This document shows, piece by piece, positions 53,703 to 62,185 of a stretch of DNA of 64,000 bases. The notes under the pieces were generated by a model. The model saw only the letters and a list, made by a program, of their open reading frames with translations, did no database searches and was not told where the DNA came from. The first letter of the stretch is position 1. Each line of letters opens with the position of its first letter. Source of the stretch: Wocania ichthyoenteri Th78 (GTDB lineage: Bacteria; Bacteroidota; Bacteroidia; Flavobacteriales; Flavobacteriaceae); the NCBI RefSeq assembly GCF_000789235.1, contig NZ_KN525716.1, positions 1,755,159 to 1,819,158 of the forward strand, read 5' to 3'. The position numbers and the translations under genes were made by a program.

Positions 53703-54237
53703 TTTGAATTCATATTATATCGAACCCATAAAAACTCAAGACGCTTGGAATGTGTGTGATTTTATAGTTTCAAATGAAGATAGACTAAAACGCTATTTTC
53801 CAAAAACCTTAGAACAGAATTTAACACCAGATTTATCTAATATTTTTGTTGAAAAAAAAGTAAAACAATTCCAAAAAAAAGAAGAATTTTTATTCACTTT
53901 AAAAGAAAGAAAAACCAATCAATTAGCAGGTTTAATCTATATAAAAGAAATAGATTCAAATAAAAAACAAGGTGAATTTGCATATTGTATTGGCTATCCG
54001 TTTGAAGGCAAAGGGTTAACAAGTAAATCAATAAAAACACTAACTGAATTTGCTTTTAAAGAACTAAATTTAAAAACACTTCAAATTATTGTCCATAAAG
54101 ATAATTTTGCAAGTGTAAAAGTTGCTGAAAACTGTGGTTTTATCTGGAAAAAAACACTAAAAAAAGAGTTTACACCACCTGGAGAACTACCATTAAACAT
54201 GGAGCTTTATGAATTATATAACGAAATAGATCCCTAA
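53692..54237 (+). CDS. GNAT-family N-acetyltransferase
   Basis: 181 residues from GTG 53692, which overlaps the EI24 stop by 11 bp; the frame runs upstream to a TTG at 53662 but that part lies fully inside the EI24 gene. RimJ/RimL-like layout: YYIEPIKTQDAWNVCDFIVS, the acetyl-CoA loop YCIGYPFEGKGLTSKSIKTL, and the C-terminal VHKDNFASVKVAENCGF. Acceptor unknown. Confidence 0.85.
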   Translation: MLFDLNSYYIEPIKTQDAWNVCDFIVSNEDRLKRYFPKTLEQNLTPDLSNIFVEKKVKQFQKKEEFLFTLKERKTNQLAGLIYIKEIDSNKKQGEFAYCIGYPFEGKGLTSKSIKTLTEFAFKELNLKTLQIIVHKDNFASVKVAENCGFIWKKTLKKEFTPPGELPLNMELYELYNEIDP

Positions 54238-54238
54238 C

Positions 54239-54586
54239 ATGCCGCATTTTGTAATTGATTGCTCAAAAGATATTTTAGAAATACAAGACCCTAAGTCTGT
54301 CGTGCTTCAAGTTCATAATGATGCCAATAATTCAGATTTATTTGAGGAAAACGATATTAAAGTACGCCTAAACCCCTTTGCAGATAATTATTTAGTTGGT
54401 GGAAAAGAAGCCTCATTTATTCATGTATTTGCAAATATTATGGAAGGCAGAACTACCGAGCAGAAAGCAAAACTTTCAAAACAAATCGTGTCTGGATTGA
54501 AAACAATGTTTCCTAATATTCCCTTTATTGCTATTAATATTAGAGATTTTGAAAAAGCAACATATTGTAATAAATCGATGATTTAG
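54239..54586 (+). CDS. 5-carboxymethyl-2-hydroxymuconate isomerase-like tautomerase
   Basis: 115 residues. It begins M-PHFVIDCS, leaving Pro as N-terminal residue after Met removal, as in the tautomerase superfamily, and the body (VRLNPFADNYLVGGKEASFI; IMEGRTTEQKAKLSKQIVSG) matches the CHMI branch. It starts one base after the acetyltransferase stop. No aromatic-degradation genes are near, so its native substrate is uncertain. Confidence 0.85.
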   Translation: MPHFVIDCSKDILEIQDPKSVVLQVHNDANNSDLFEENDIKVRLNPFADNYLVGGKEASFIHVFANIMEGRTTEQKAKLSKQIVSGLKTMFPNIPFIAINIRDFEKATYCNKSMI

Positions 54587-54590
54587 AATA

Positions 54591-55496
54591 ATGAAAAATA
54601 AATTCTACCAATACATACAAAATTTACAAGATACTATTACTTCTAAACTAGAAGACATCGATGGTAAAGCCAAATTTAAACAAGACATTTGGAAACGTCC
54701 TGAAGGTGGCGGCGGAAGAACACGCGTAATTGAAAACGGCAACGTTTTCGAAAAAGGAGGTGTAAATATTTCGGGAGTTCATGGTAAATTACCAAAATCC
54801 ATGCAAGCCTATTTTAAGGTTGGTAATGTGGATTTTTTTGCATGTGGACTAAGTTTAGTTTTGCATCCAAAAACCCCGATGGTACCAACCGTTCATGCGA
54901 ATTGGCGCTATTTTGAAATGTATGATAAAGACGGAGAAATTATTGATAGTTGGTTTGGTGGCGGACAAGATTTAACGCCTTATTACCTATTTGAAGAAGA
55001 TGCAAAGCATTTTCATCACACCTGTAAAACAGCTTGTGATAAGCATAACCCTAAGTTTTATCCAACTTATAAAAAACGTTGTGATGAATATTTTTATAAT
55101 GCACACCGAAATGAAGGCAGAGGCATTGGCGGTTTGTTTTTCGATTATTGTAAAGCAACAGAAACCATGACTATGGAAAATTGGTATAACTTTGTAACTG
55201 AGGTTGGTAATAGTTTTATTGATGCTTATGTGCCTATTGTTGAGAAACGAAAAGATTTACCATATACTGAAGCACAACGAAACTGGCAAGAAATCCGCCG
55301 TGGGAGATATGTAGAGTTTAATTTAGTGCATGATAAAGGCACCCTTTTCGGTTTAAAAACCAACGGACGTATTGAAAGTATTTTAATGAGCTTGCCACCA
55401 CGTGTACAATGGGTGTACGACCATCATCCAGAAGCTGGAAGTGAAGAAGAAAAATTAATAGCCGTTTTGAAAAGCCCTAGAAGATGGATAGTATAA
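54591..55496 (+). CDS. hemF: Coproporphyrinogen III oxidase, oxygen-dependent
   Basis: 301 residues. Family blocks: KFKQDIWKRPEGGGGRTRVI, SMQAYFKVGNVDFFACGLSL, WFGGGQDLTPYYLFEEDAKH and EIRRGRYVEFNLVHDKGT. It converts coproporphyrinogen III to protoporphyrinogen IX with oxygen, so the organism makes haem aerobically. The stop overlaps the next gene by 13 bp. Confidence 0.96.
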   Translation: MKNKFYQYIQNLQDTITSKLEDIDGKAKFKQDIWKRPEGGGGRTRVIENGNVFEKGGVNISGVHGKLPKSMQAYFKVGNVDFFACGLSLVLHPKTPMVPTVHANWRYFEMYDKDGEIIDSWFGGGQDLTPYYLFEEDAKHFHHTCKTACDKHNPKFYPTYKKRCDEYFYNAHRNEGRGIGGLFFDYCKATETMTMENWYNFVTEVGNSFIDAYVPIVEKRKDLPYTEAQRNWQEIRRGRYVEFNLVHDKGTLFGLKTNGRIESILMSLPPRVQWVYDHHPEAGSEEEKLIAVLKSPRRWIV

Positions 55497-56200
55497 CTTT
55501 TTTTAAAGGAAAAGGTAAAGACTTATTTAATCATGCCGTTTTTTCTTTAAAATATAATCGAGAGATTATTTTCATAAAAAGCTTACAAGATTTGGTTGAT
55601 TTAAGAGGCATTAACGAGCCACATTGTCTTGTTCGTAAAGGTTCAATCCTTAGATTCCTCTTGTTAACTGATGGCGGATACTATAACATTATTAATAAAG
55701 AATATCATCAAAAAATAAAATTCAAATTTGATTCAAAATTAAATGAGACAAAAAAGACAAATCTTGTAAATGATAAATCATTTGTTTTTTCGATAACTAA
55801 TTTGAATTTTAATAAAGCAACAACGGGCATACCAATAGATAGCTTTTTAAAACAAGTTGTTATGTCAAATGCAGATAAGTCTTATGATGAATTCCTCAAT
55901 CTAGCTCACATAGAAAAAGAATACACCGTAAAAAAGATTATCGATTTAATAGCCAATGGTCATGGCGGTGTTCACATAGAAAAATCTTGGAGTAAAAAAT
56001 TAAATATTTCTGATGTGTTTTCAGATGAAACTAGTCCTCTAAATATTAGTTTTAATAGTAAACTGCATAATATTGTTGACGATATCTCACTTATATGCAT
56101 TGAAGCAATGCTTCCTATATGTGAAAAAATAGTTTCGCAACAAGAAAAAAAAGTTGACTTAGTTTTTAAAGCACAAGTATCTTTACCTAACACAAAATAA
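55484..56200 (+). CDS. Hypothetical protein translationally coupled to hemF
   Basis: 238 residues, soluble, no signal peptide. Family not recognised. Its start lies 13 bp inside hemF and it ends 8 bp before hemB, so it is transcribed with both. Visible text includes NEPHCLVRKGSILRFLLLTD and a GHGGVHIEKSW segment. Sandwiching between two haem genes could reflect a link to haem synthesis or mere insertion. Confidence 0.72.
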   Translation: MDSITFFKGKGKDLFNHAVFSLKYNREIIFIKSLQDLVDLRGINEPHCLVRKGSILRFLLLTDGGYYNIINKEYHQKIKFKFDSKLNETKKTNLVNDKSFVFSITNLNFNKATTGIPIDSFLKQVVMSNADKSYDEFLNLAHIEKEYTVKKIIDLIANGHGGVHIEKSWSKKLNISDVFSDETSPLNISFNSKLHNIVDDISLICIEAMLPICEKIVSQQEKKVDLVFKAQVSLPNTK

Positions 56201-56208
56201 CCTAAAAT

Positions 56209-57198
56209 ATGTTCCCACTAAGAAGAAACAGAAGATTAAGAACCAACGAAGCCATCCGTTCTCTAGTTAGAGAAACTATCATCAAACCAAACGATTTTTT
56301 AGTACCGCTTTTTGTTGTGGAAGGCAAAGGTGTAAAAGATGAAATTCCATCAATGCCTAATTACTTTCGTTACAGTTTAGATTTATTAGAAGGTGAAGCT
56401 AAAGAACTCTGGAAGCTAGGTTTAAAATCGGTATTACTTTTTGTAAAAGTGCCTGATAACCTAAAAGATAATAAAGGAAAGGAAGCCTTAAATCCAAACG
56501 GATTGATGCAGCGTGCTATAAAAACGGTAAAAAATGTGTGCCCAGATATGTTGGTTATGACCGATGTGGCGCTAGATCCATATTCTATTTACGGGCACGA
56601 TGGCATTATAGAAAATGGTGTTATTGTTAATGATGATACCGCAGAGTTTTTAGCAGAAATGAGTATTTCTCATGCAGAAGCTGGAGCCAATTTCGTAGCA
56701 CCTAGCGATATGATGGACGGACGTATTTTAACCATTCGCGAAGCTTTAGAATACGAAGGTTATACAGATATTGGTATTATGAGTTATTCAGCAAAATATG
56801 CCTCTGCTTTTTACGGTCCTTTTCGAGATGCTTTAGATTCTGCTCCGGTAGATTTAAAAAACATTCCAAAAGACAAAAAGACCTATCAAATGGATTTTGC
56901 CAATAGACATGAAGCACTCAGGGAAACCGAAATGGATATTGATGAAGGCGCAGACATTGTTATGGTAAAGCCAGGAATAGCATATTTAGATATACTTCGT
57001 GAAATTAAAAACGAATTTGATGTCCCTGTTGCCGTATATCAAGTTTCTGGAGAATATGCGATGATAAAAGCTGCTGCAGAAAAAGGTTGGTTAAATCATG
57101 ATCAAATTATAATGGAAACAACCACAGCTTTTAAACGTGCTGGAGCTGATGTGATTGCGAGTTACTTTGCCAAAGATATTGTAAAAATGATTTCGTAA
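56209..57198 (+). CDS. hemB: Delta-aminolevulinic acid dehydratase (porphobilinogen synthase)
   Basis: 329 residues. Schiff-base lysines in IGIMSYSAKYASAFYGPFRD and DIVMVKPGIAYLDI. The metal segment reads VALDPYSIYGHDGI, lacking the three cysteines of zinc enzymes, so this is the magnesium-dependent type. It condenses two aminolevulinate to porphobilinogen, the substrate of the HemC domain. Confidence 0.96.
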   Translation: MFPLRRNRRLRTNEAIRSLVRETIIKPNDFLVPLFVVEGKGVKDEIPSMPNYFRYSLDLLEGEAKELWKLGLKSVLLFVKVPDNLKDNKGKEALNPNGLMQRAIKTVKNVCPDMLVMTDVALDPYSIYGHDGIIENGVIVNDDTAEFLAEMSISHAEAGANFVAPSDMMDGRILTIREALEYEGYTDIGIMSYSAKYASAFYGPFRDALDSAPVDLKNIPKDKKTYQMDFANRHEALRETEMDIDEGADIVMVKPGIAYLDILREIKNEFDVPVAVYQVSGEYAMIKAAAEKGWLNHDQIIMETTTAFKRAGADVIASYFAKDIVKMIS

Positions 57199-57227
57199 CT
57201 TTCAAGACCATTATTATCATTCTATCT

Positions 57228-58517
57228 ATGATTCGTTTTAAAGTTTTTACAATTTTATGCTTACTGTTTTATGTTCAAACAGCAAGCGCACAGCTAAGCT
57301 ACGACACGCCAGAATCTGTTGGATTAGATTCAACTTACATAAAATCCAATGTCGATGCTATCATGCAAGATGCTATTATTCAAAAAGCATTTCCTGGAGC
57401 ACAATTGTTAGTCGCTAAACAAGGCAAAATTATTTTCCATGAGGCTTATGGGTTTCATACTTACGATAGTATTCAAAAAGTAAACTTAGACGATGTATAC
57501 GATTTAGCATCTGTTACCAAAATAACAGGACCCCTTCCTGCTTTAATGAGACTTTATGAAGAAGGCAAATTAGATTTAGATGCTCCTTTTAGCAACTATT
57601 GGGACGATTGGGAAAACAAAAAAAGCAAAAAACATATAACACTCAGAGAGCTTTTAGCACATCAATCAGGGTTAAAACCATATATTGCTTTTTTAGGCGA
57701 CGTTTTAAAAAATGGAAAAGTTAAAAAGCGATTTGTTAAAACTGAAAAAAGCAAACGGTTTTCAAATCAGTTTTACAACAACATGTACGTAAAAAACAGG
57801 TTTAAAAATAAAGTCTATAGAAAAATTAAACGCGTTAAAGCCGATGGAAAAAAGGAGTATTTATACTCTGGAATTGCTTCATTAATTTATCCGCAATTAA
57901 TAGAAGATATAACAGGTGTCTCTTACAGAACATACATTCAAAATAATTTTTACAAACCATTAGGTTGCAGCACACTTGGGTATCTTCCAAAAGATAAAAA
58001 TTTTAAAAACGCTATTGTACCCACAGAAATAGATACCATTTTTAGAAAAACACTTGTTAAAGGCTGGGTGCATGATGATAACGCTGGACTTTTAGGAGGT
58101 GTTTCTGGTAATGCTGGCTTATTTGGTAGTGCAACAGATTTGGCAAAATACATGCAAATGTTTATCCAAAACGGAACTTATGCTAACAAACAATATTTTA
58201 AACCAGAAACCGTAAAAGAATTTACCAGAATTCAATACCCAGAAAATAATAACCGTCGAGGTTTAGGCTTCGATAAGCCCTTAATTGGTAACGATACTTT
58301 AAACATTAAAGAGGCTTATCCTGCGCCACAAGTAAGTCCAGAAAGTTTTGGTCATTCAGGTTTTACAGGCACCTTTGTTTGGGCAGACCCAAAAAACGAA
58401 CTTGTTTTTATATTTCTTTCAAATCGTGTGTATCCAAGCAGAACACATCGAAATATCTACAATTTGAATATTAGACCCAAATTGCAACAAGTATTTTACA
58501 CCACATTAAAAGATTAA
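57228..58517 (+). CDS. Serine hydrolase, beta-lactamase/class C PBP-like, secreted
   Basis: 429 residues. Signal peptide 1-21 (ends TASAQ-L). Catalytic S-x-x-K in DLASVTKITG, a YxN/S-like YSGIASLIYPQ, and the C-terminal HSGFTGT in place of the KTG triad. It probably acts on peptidoglycan-derived or other amide or ester substrates in the periplasm. Beta-lactam hydrolysis is not implied. Starts 30 bp after hemB. Confidence 0.88.
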   Translation: MIRFKVFTILCLLFYVQTASAQLSYDTPESVGLDSTYIKSNVDAIMQDAIIQKAFPGAQLLVAKQGKIIFHEAYGFHTYDSIQKVNLDDVYDLASVTKITGPLPALMRLYEEGKLDLDAPFSNYWDDWENKKSKKHITLRELLAHQSGLKPYIAFLGDVLKNGKVKKRFVKTEKSKRFSNQFYNNMYVKNRFKNKVYRKIKRVKADGKKEYLYSGIASLIYPQLIEDITGVSYRTYIQNNFYKPLGCSTLGYLPKDKNFKNAIVPTEIDTIFRKTLVKGWVHDDNAGLLGGVSGNAGLFGSATDLAKYMQMFIQNGTYANKQYFKPETVKEFTRIQYPENNNRRGLGFDKPLIGNDTLNIKEAYPAPQVSPESFGHSGFTGTFVWADPKNELVFIFLSNRVYPSRTHRNIYNLNIRPKLQQVFYTTLKD

Positions 58518-58557
58518 GCTCACAAATAATTAGTATTTTAGACATTTAAAATATCTT

Positions 58558-59676
58558 ATGGGATTACTTCTGTTTTACGCCTTTATTTCTATTTTCTTTT
58601 CGTTTTTATGCTCTATTTTAGAAGCTGTATTATTAAGTGTTACAAGAACATTTATTAATGTAAAAAAGCAAGAAGGTAAAGATTATGCCTCTGCTTTAGA
58701 AGCCTTAAAAAAAGATGTAGATAGACCATTAATTGCTATTCTTACATTAAACACTATTGCACACACCGTAGGTGCTATTTTAGTTGGTGTACAAGCGAAA
58801 GTGGCTTACTCTGAATTATACGGCTCGGAAACAAAAACGGTTTTTGGTTTTACGTTTACAGAAGACTTAATGGTTGGTGTGGTTTCTACAATTATGACTA
58901 TTTTAATATTAGTAGCTTCAGAAATAATACCAAAAACCATCGGCGCAACCTATTGGAAATCTTTAGCAAATTTTACAACCAAAGCATTAAAAATTTTAAT
59001 CTTTCCTTTAAAATGGACAGGGTTATTATGGTTGCTTCAACTCACCACAAAGTTAATTGGTGGCAAAGGTCATGGTAGTATTTTAAGTCGAGAAGGCTTT
59101 TTGGTGATGACAGATATGGCGCATGAAGAAGGTGTATTTCATGAATCTGAAAGCAAAGTCATTAAAAATCTTTTAAACTTTAAAGAGATTAAGGCAAAAG
59201 ATGTGATGACACCTCGAACGGTTATGAAATTAGAAAATGAAGCCACAACTGTTGAAGCTTTTTTTAATGAAAACTTGAACCTTCGTTTTTCCAGAGTTCC
59301 AATATTTACCGATACTGAAGATAATATAAAAGGCTTGGTTTTAAAAGATGATGTCTTTAAAGAAATGGCACTTGGTAACGGTGGTAAAAAACTTTCTGAG
59401 CTTAAACGAAATATTATTATTGTAGATAGAAATATGGCCATTCCAACACTATTTGAACAACTTGTTGAAACTAGAAACCACATGGCTTTAGTTGTTGATG
59501 AATACGGAACAGTTAGCGGTTTAGTAACTATGGAAGATGTCATTGAAACCTTATTGGGTTTAGAAATTATGGACGAAAGCGATAACGTATCAGACTTACA
59601 ACTGCAGGCCAGAAAAAATTGGGAGGCAAGAGCAAAAAAATTAGGCATTTTAGAGGAACCAAATTCTGAAAATTAA
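58558..59676 (+). CDS. CNNM/HlyC-CorC-type transporter (DUF21 plus two CBS domains)
   Basis: 372 residues. Residues about 1-180 hold the DUF21 transmembrane domain (FSFLCSILEAVLLSVTRTF; ASEIIPKTIGATYWKSL). The CBS pair is at about 205-335 (AKDVMTPRTVMKLE; ALVVDEYGTVSGLVTMEDVI). The C-terminal CorC_HlyC domain is absent, so it is shorter than classic CorC. Likely magnesium or other divalent cation transport. Stop overlaps the ogt start by one base. Confidence 0.9.
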   Translation: MGLLLFYAFISIFFSFLCSILEAVLLSVTRTFINVKKQEGKDYASALEALKKDVDRPLIAILTLNTIAHTVGAILVGVQAKVAYSELYGSETKTVFGFTFTEDLMVGVVSTIMTILILVASEIIPKTIGATYWKSLANFTTKALKILIFPLKWTGLLWLLQLTTKLIGGKGHGSILSREGFLVMTDMAHEEGVFHESESKVIKNLLNFKEIKAKDVMTPRTVMKLENEATTVEAFFNENLNLRFSRVPIFTDTEDNIKGLVLKDDVFKEMALGNGGKKLSELKRNIIIVDRNMAIPTLFEQLVETRNHMALVVDEYGTVSGLVTMEDVIETLLGLEIMDESDNVSDLQLQARKNWEARAKKLGILEEPNSEN

Positions 59677-60149
59677 TGGAAGCCTGCATCATCAAATCCC
59701 CTTTAGGGTTCACTAAAATTATTGGTGACGAAGATGGTATTACTTCTGTTACTGTTTTAAATTCTGAGGAAAAAATTACCGACATTATTCCTGTTGAATT
59801 AGAAGATTGTGTGATTCAGCTTAACGAATATTTTGAAGGCACACGCAAACAATTCGATTTAAACCTCAATCCAAAAGGCACCAGTTTTCAACAAAAAGTT
59901 TGGAACACATTAGAGCAAATTCCATATGGAAAAACTCTTTCGTATTTAGAATTATCAAAACAACTAGGCGATGTAAAAGCTATAAGAGCAGTCGCCAATG
60001 CCAATGGTAAAAACCCCCTCTGGATTATCGTTCCGTGTCACCGCGTTGTTGGTAGCGATGGTAGTTTAACGGGTTATGCTGGTGGATTACATCGTAAACA
60101 ATGGCTATTAGAACACGAAAGCCCATATAAGCAACAATCTCTTTTTTAA
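59676..60149 (+). CDS. ogt: Methylated-DNA--protein-cysteine methyltransferase
   Basis: 157 residues. Active-site PCHRVVGSDGSLTGYAGGLH with the acceptor Cys, and KVWNTLEQIPYGKTLSYLEL for DNA binding. It removes O6-methyl from guanine in DNA. Starts within the CNNM stop codon. Confidence 0.95.
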   Translation: MEACIIKSPLGFTKIIGDEDGITSVTVLNSEEKITDIIPVELEDCVIQLNEYFEGTRKQFDLNLNPKGTSFQQKVWNTLEQIPYGKTLSYLELSKQLGDVKAIRAVANANGKNPLWIIVPCHRVVGSDGSLTGYAGGLHRKQWLLEHESPYKQQSLF

Positions 60150-60243
60150 ATTAATAAGAAAACAACTATTAAATAAGCTTTATTTTTATAATTTTTTATC
60201 GTATAGAATTTCTTATCTTTATTTCTACATTAAAAATTAATAG

Positions 60244-61401
60244 ATGAAATTCTTAAAAAAATTCTTTAAGTGGATTATAATACTATTTGGATTATTGGTG
60301 GTTGTACTTTATGCAACCGATACCGATTATTTACTTAAAGCTGTAAGAACCATTTACCTTACCGGGCATTCTACAGCGTATTTAGAAGATTACAAAAAAT
60401 TTGATAATCAAGTTGTTGAAAATGGCACACCTCAACCGTGGCCAAATCATAAAAATTATAATTCGGTACAAGAATCCAAAAGTTTAAAGCAAATAAACAA
60501 AACCAATAAAACTATTGCCTATGTTATTATAAAAAATGATAGCATTTGGTTTGAAAACTATTATGATGGTTTTAATGAGAATTCTCAAACTAACTCTTTT
60601 TCTATGGCTAAAAGCTATGTATCTGGGCTCATGGGAAAAGCTATTCAAGAGGGGTATATTAAAAGTTTAGATCAACCTGTTAGCGATTTTTTACCAACTT
60701 TTAATGAAGGACTTGCCGCTAAAATGACAGTTGGCGATTTGTCTTCAATGGCATCTGGTACCAACTGGGACGAAAAATATTATTCACCCTTATCCATTAC
60801 AACACGTGCTTATTTTGATGACGATTTAGAAAAAGTGATGTTAGGTTTAAAAGTTGTTAGAGAACCTGGAACCTCTTATAAATATGCTAGCGGAGACACC
60901 CAAATGCTAGCCATGGTTATTGAAAAAGCTACAGGCAAAAAAATGTACGACTATTTAACCGAAAGTTTTTGGAAACCATTAGGTTCTGAAAACCCAACAC
61001 TTTGGCAAGTCGATAGCGAAGATCATGATTTAGTAAAAGCCTACTGCTGTATTGCTAGTAATGCTAAAGATTTTGCGCGTTTTGGAAAACTTTATAAAGA
61101 TTACGGAAAATGGAACGGACAACAAGTGTTAGATTCTGCTTTTGTAGCTAAATCTTTAAAACCTCGTTTTCCTGAAAGTCCAGAATACGGTTACGGTTGG
61201 TGGTTAAAAACTATCGGAGATAAACACTTTTTTATGATGCGTGGACATCTTGGGCAATATGTTTTTGTAGAACCCAACGACAATATTATTATTGTAAGAT
61301 TAGGACACTCTAAAGGCCCAGGAGATGCTGTGGCAACATTTACTGATGATATTACGACTTATATTAAAGAAGCCTATAAAATGCTAGGTTATGATCTCTA
61401 A
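60244..61401 (+). CDS. Serine hydrolase, beta-lactamase class C-like, membrane-anchored
   Basis: 385 residues. An N-terminal hydrophobic segment (7-25) without a clear cleavage site suggests a membrane anchor or signal peptide. Catalytic S-x-x-K in SFSMAKSYVSG, Tyr-x-Ser-like YKYASGDTQ, and HLGQYVFV near the end. Similar fold to the hydrolase at 57228 but a distinct branch. Overlaps the following exonuclease start by 11 bp. Confidence 0.87.
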   Translation: MKFLKKFFKWIIILFGLLVVVLYATDTDYLLKAVRTIYLTGHSTAYLEDYKKFDNQVVENGTPQPWPNHKNYNSVQESKSLKQINKTNKTIAYVIIKNDSIWFENYYDGFNENSQTNSFSMAKSYVSGLMGKAIQEGYIKSLDQPVSDFLPTFNEGLAAKMTVGDLSSMASGTNWDEKYYSPLSITTRAYFDDDLEKVMLGLKVVREPGTSYKYASGDTQMLAMVIEKATGKKMYDYLTESFWKPLGSENPTLWQVDSEDHDLVKAYCCIASNAKDFARFGKLYKDYGKWNGQQVLDSAFVAKSLKPRFPESPEYGYGWWLKTIGDKHFFMMRGHLGQYVFVEPNDNIIIVRLGHSKGPGDAVATFTDDITTYIKEAYKMLGYDL

Positions 61402-62104
61402 ACTCAATTTAGAAAACATCTTATTTTTGGACATTGAAACCGTGCCAGAAACACAATATTTTTCTGATTTAGATGAAACCAAACAAGCCCTTTGGGAGCA
61501 CAAATCACAGTACCAACGTAAAGACGAATTTACAGCAGAAGAATTTTACGAACGTGCTGGCATTTGGGCAGAATTTGGTAAAATAGTTTGTATATCAGTT
61601 GGGTATTTTACGCATCAAGGTGATAATAGAAAATTTAGAGTCACTTCTTTTTATGGCGATGAAATTAAAATTCTTAAAGATTTTAAAAACCTATTAATCT
61701 CGCATTTTAGTGAAACCAAGCACTTGCTTTGTGCGCATAATGGAAAGGAATTCGACTTTCCGTACATTGCCAGAAGAATGATTATTCATAATATTGAATT
61801 ACCGTACAAACTTAATTTATTTGGCAAAAAACCTTGGGAAGTTCCACATTTAGATACTTTAGAATTATGGAAATTTGGCGATTATAAAACTTACACATCA
61901 CTAAAACTATTAACCAATGTTTTGAGAATACCATCACCTAAAGATGATATTGACGGTAGTGAAGTTTATAGAGTATATTATGAAGAAAACGAAATAGATC
62001 GTATTATTATTTACTGTGAAAAAGATACGATTGCAGTAGCACAAATATTCTTAAGGCTACGTGGTGATACGCTTTTAAGCAGTGAAGAAATTATTCATAT
62101 TTAA
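61391..62104 (+). CDS. 3'-5' exonuclease, PolB-like (DnaQ fold)
   Basis: 237 residues. DEDD motifs: ILFLDIETVPE (D, E), CAHNGKEFDFPYIARR (D) and YCEKDTIAVAQI (D). The family is the predicted 3'-5' exonuclease related to the PolB proofreading domain; it acts on DNA or RNA ends. Coupled to the serine hydrolase gene by overlap. Confidence 0.88.
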   Translation: MISKLNLENILFLDIETVPETQYFSDLDETKQALWEHKSQYQRKDEFTAEEFYERAGIWAEFGKIVCISVGYFTHQGDNRKFRVTSFYGDEIKILKDFKNLLISHFSETKHLLCAHNGKEFDFPYIARRMIIHNIELPYKLNLFGKKPWEVPHLDTLELWKFGDYKTYTSLKLLTNVLRIPSPKDDIDGSEVYRVYYEENEIDRIIIYCEKDTIAVAQIFLRLRGDTLLSSEEIIHI

Positions 62105-62130
62105 CAATTCTCAAAATTTATCAAAATAAA

Positions 62131-62163
62131 AAAAGTCCGGATAATAATTTTATCTGGACTTTT
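62131..62163. terminator. Bidirectional terminator between convergent genes
   Basis: AAAAGTCCGGATA, 7-nt loop, TATCTGGACTTTT: a 13-bp stem with one wobble pair, flanked by A-run and T-run so it can end transcription from both sides. Confidence 0.88.
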
Positions 62164-62185
62164 TCATAACGTTTAAAAGGTTAAG

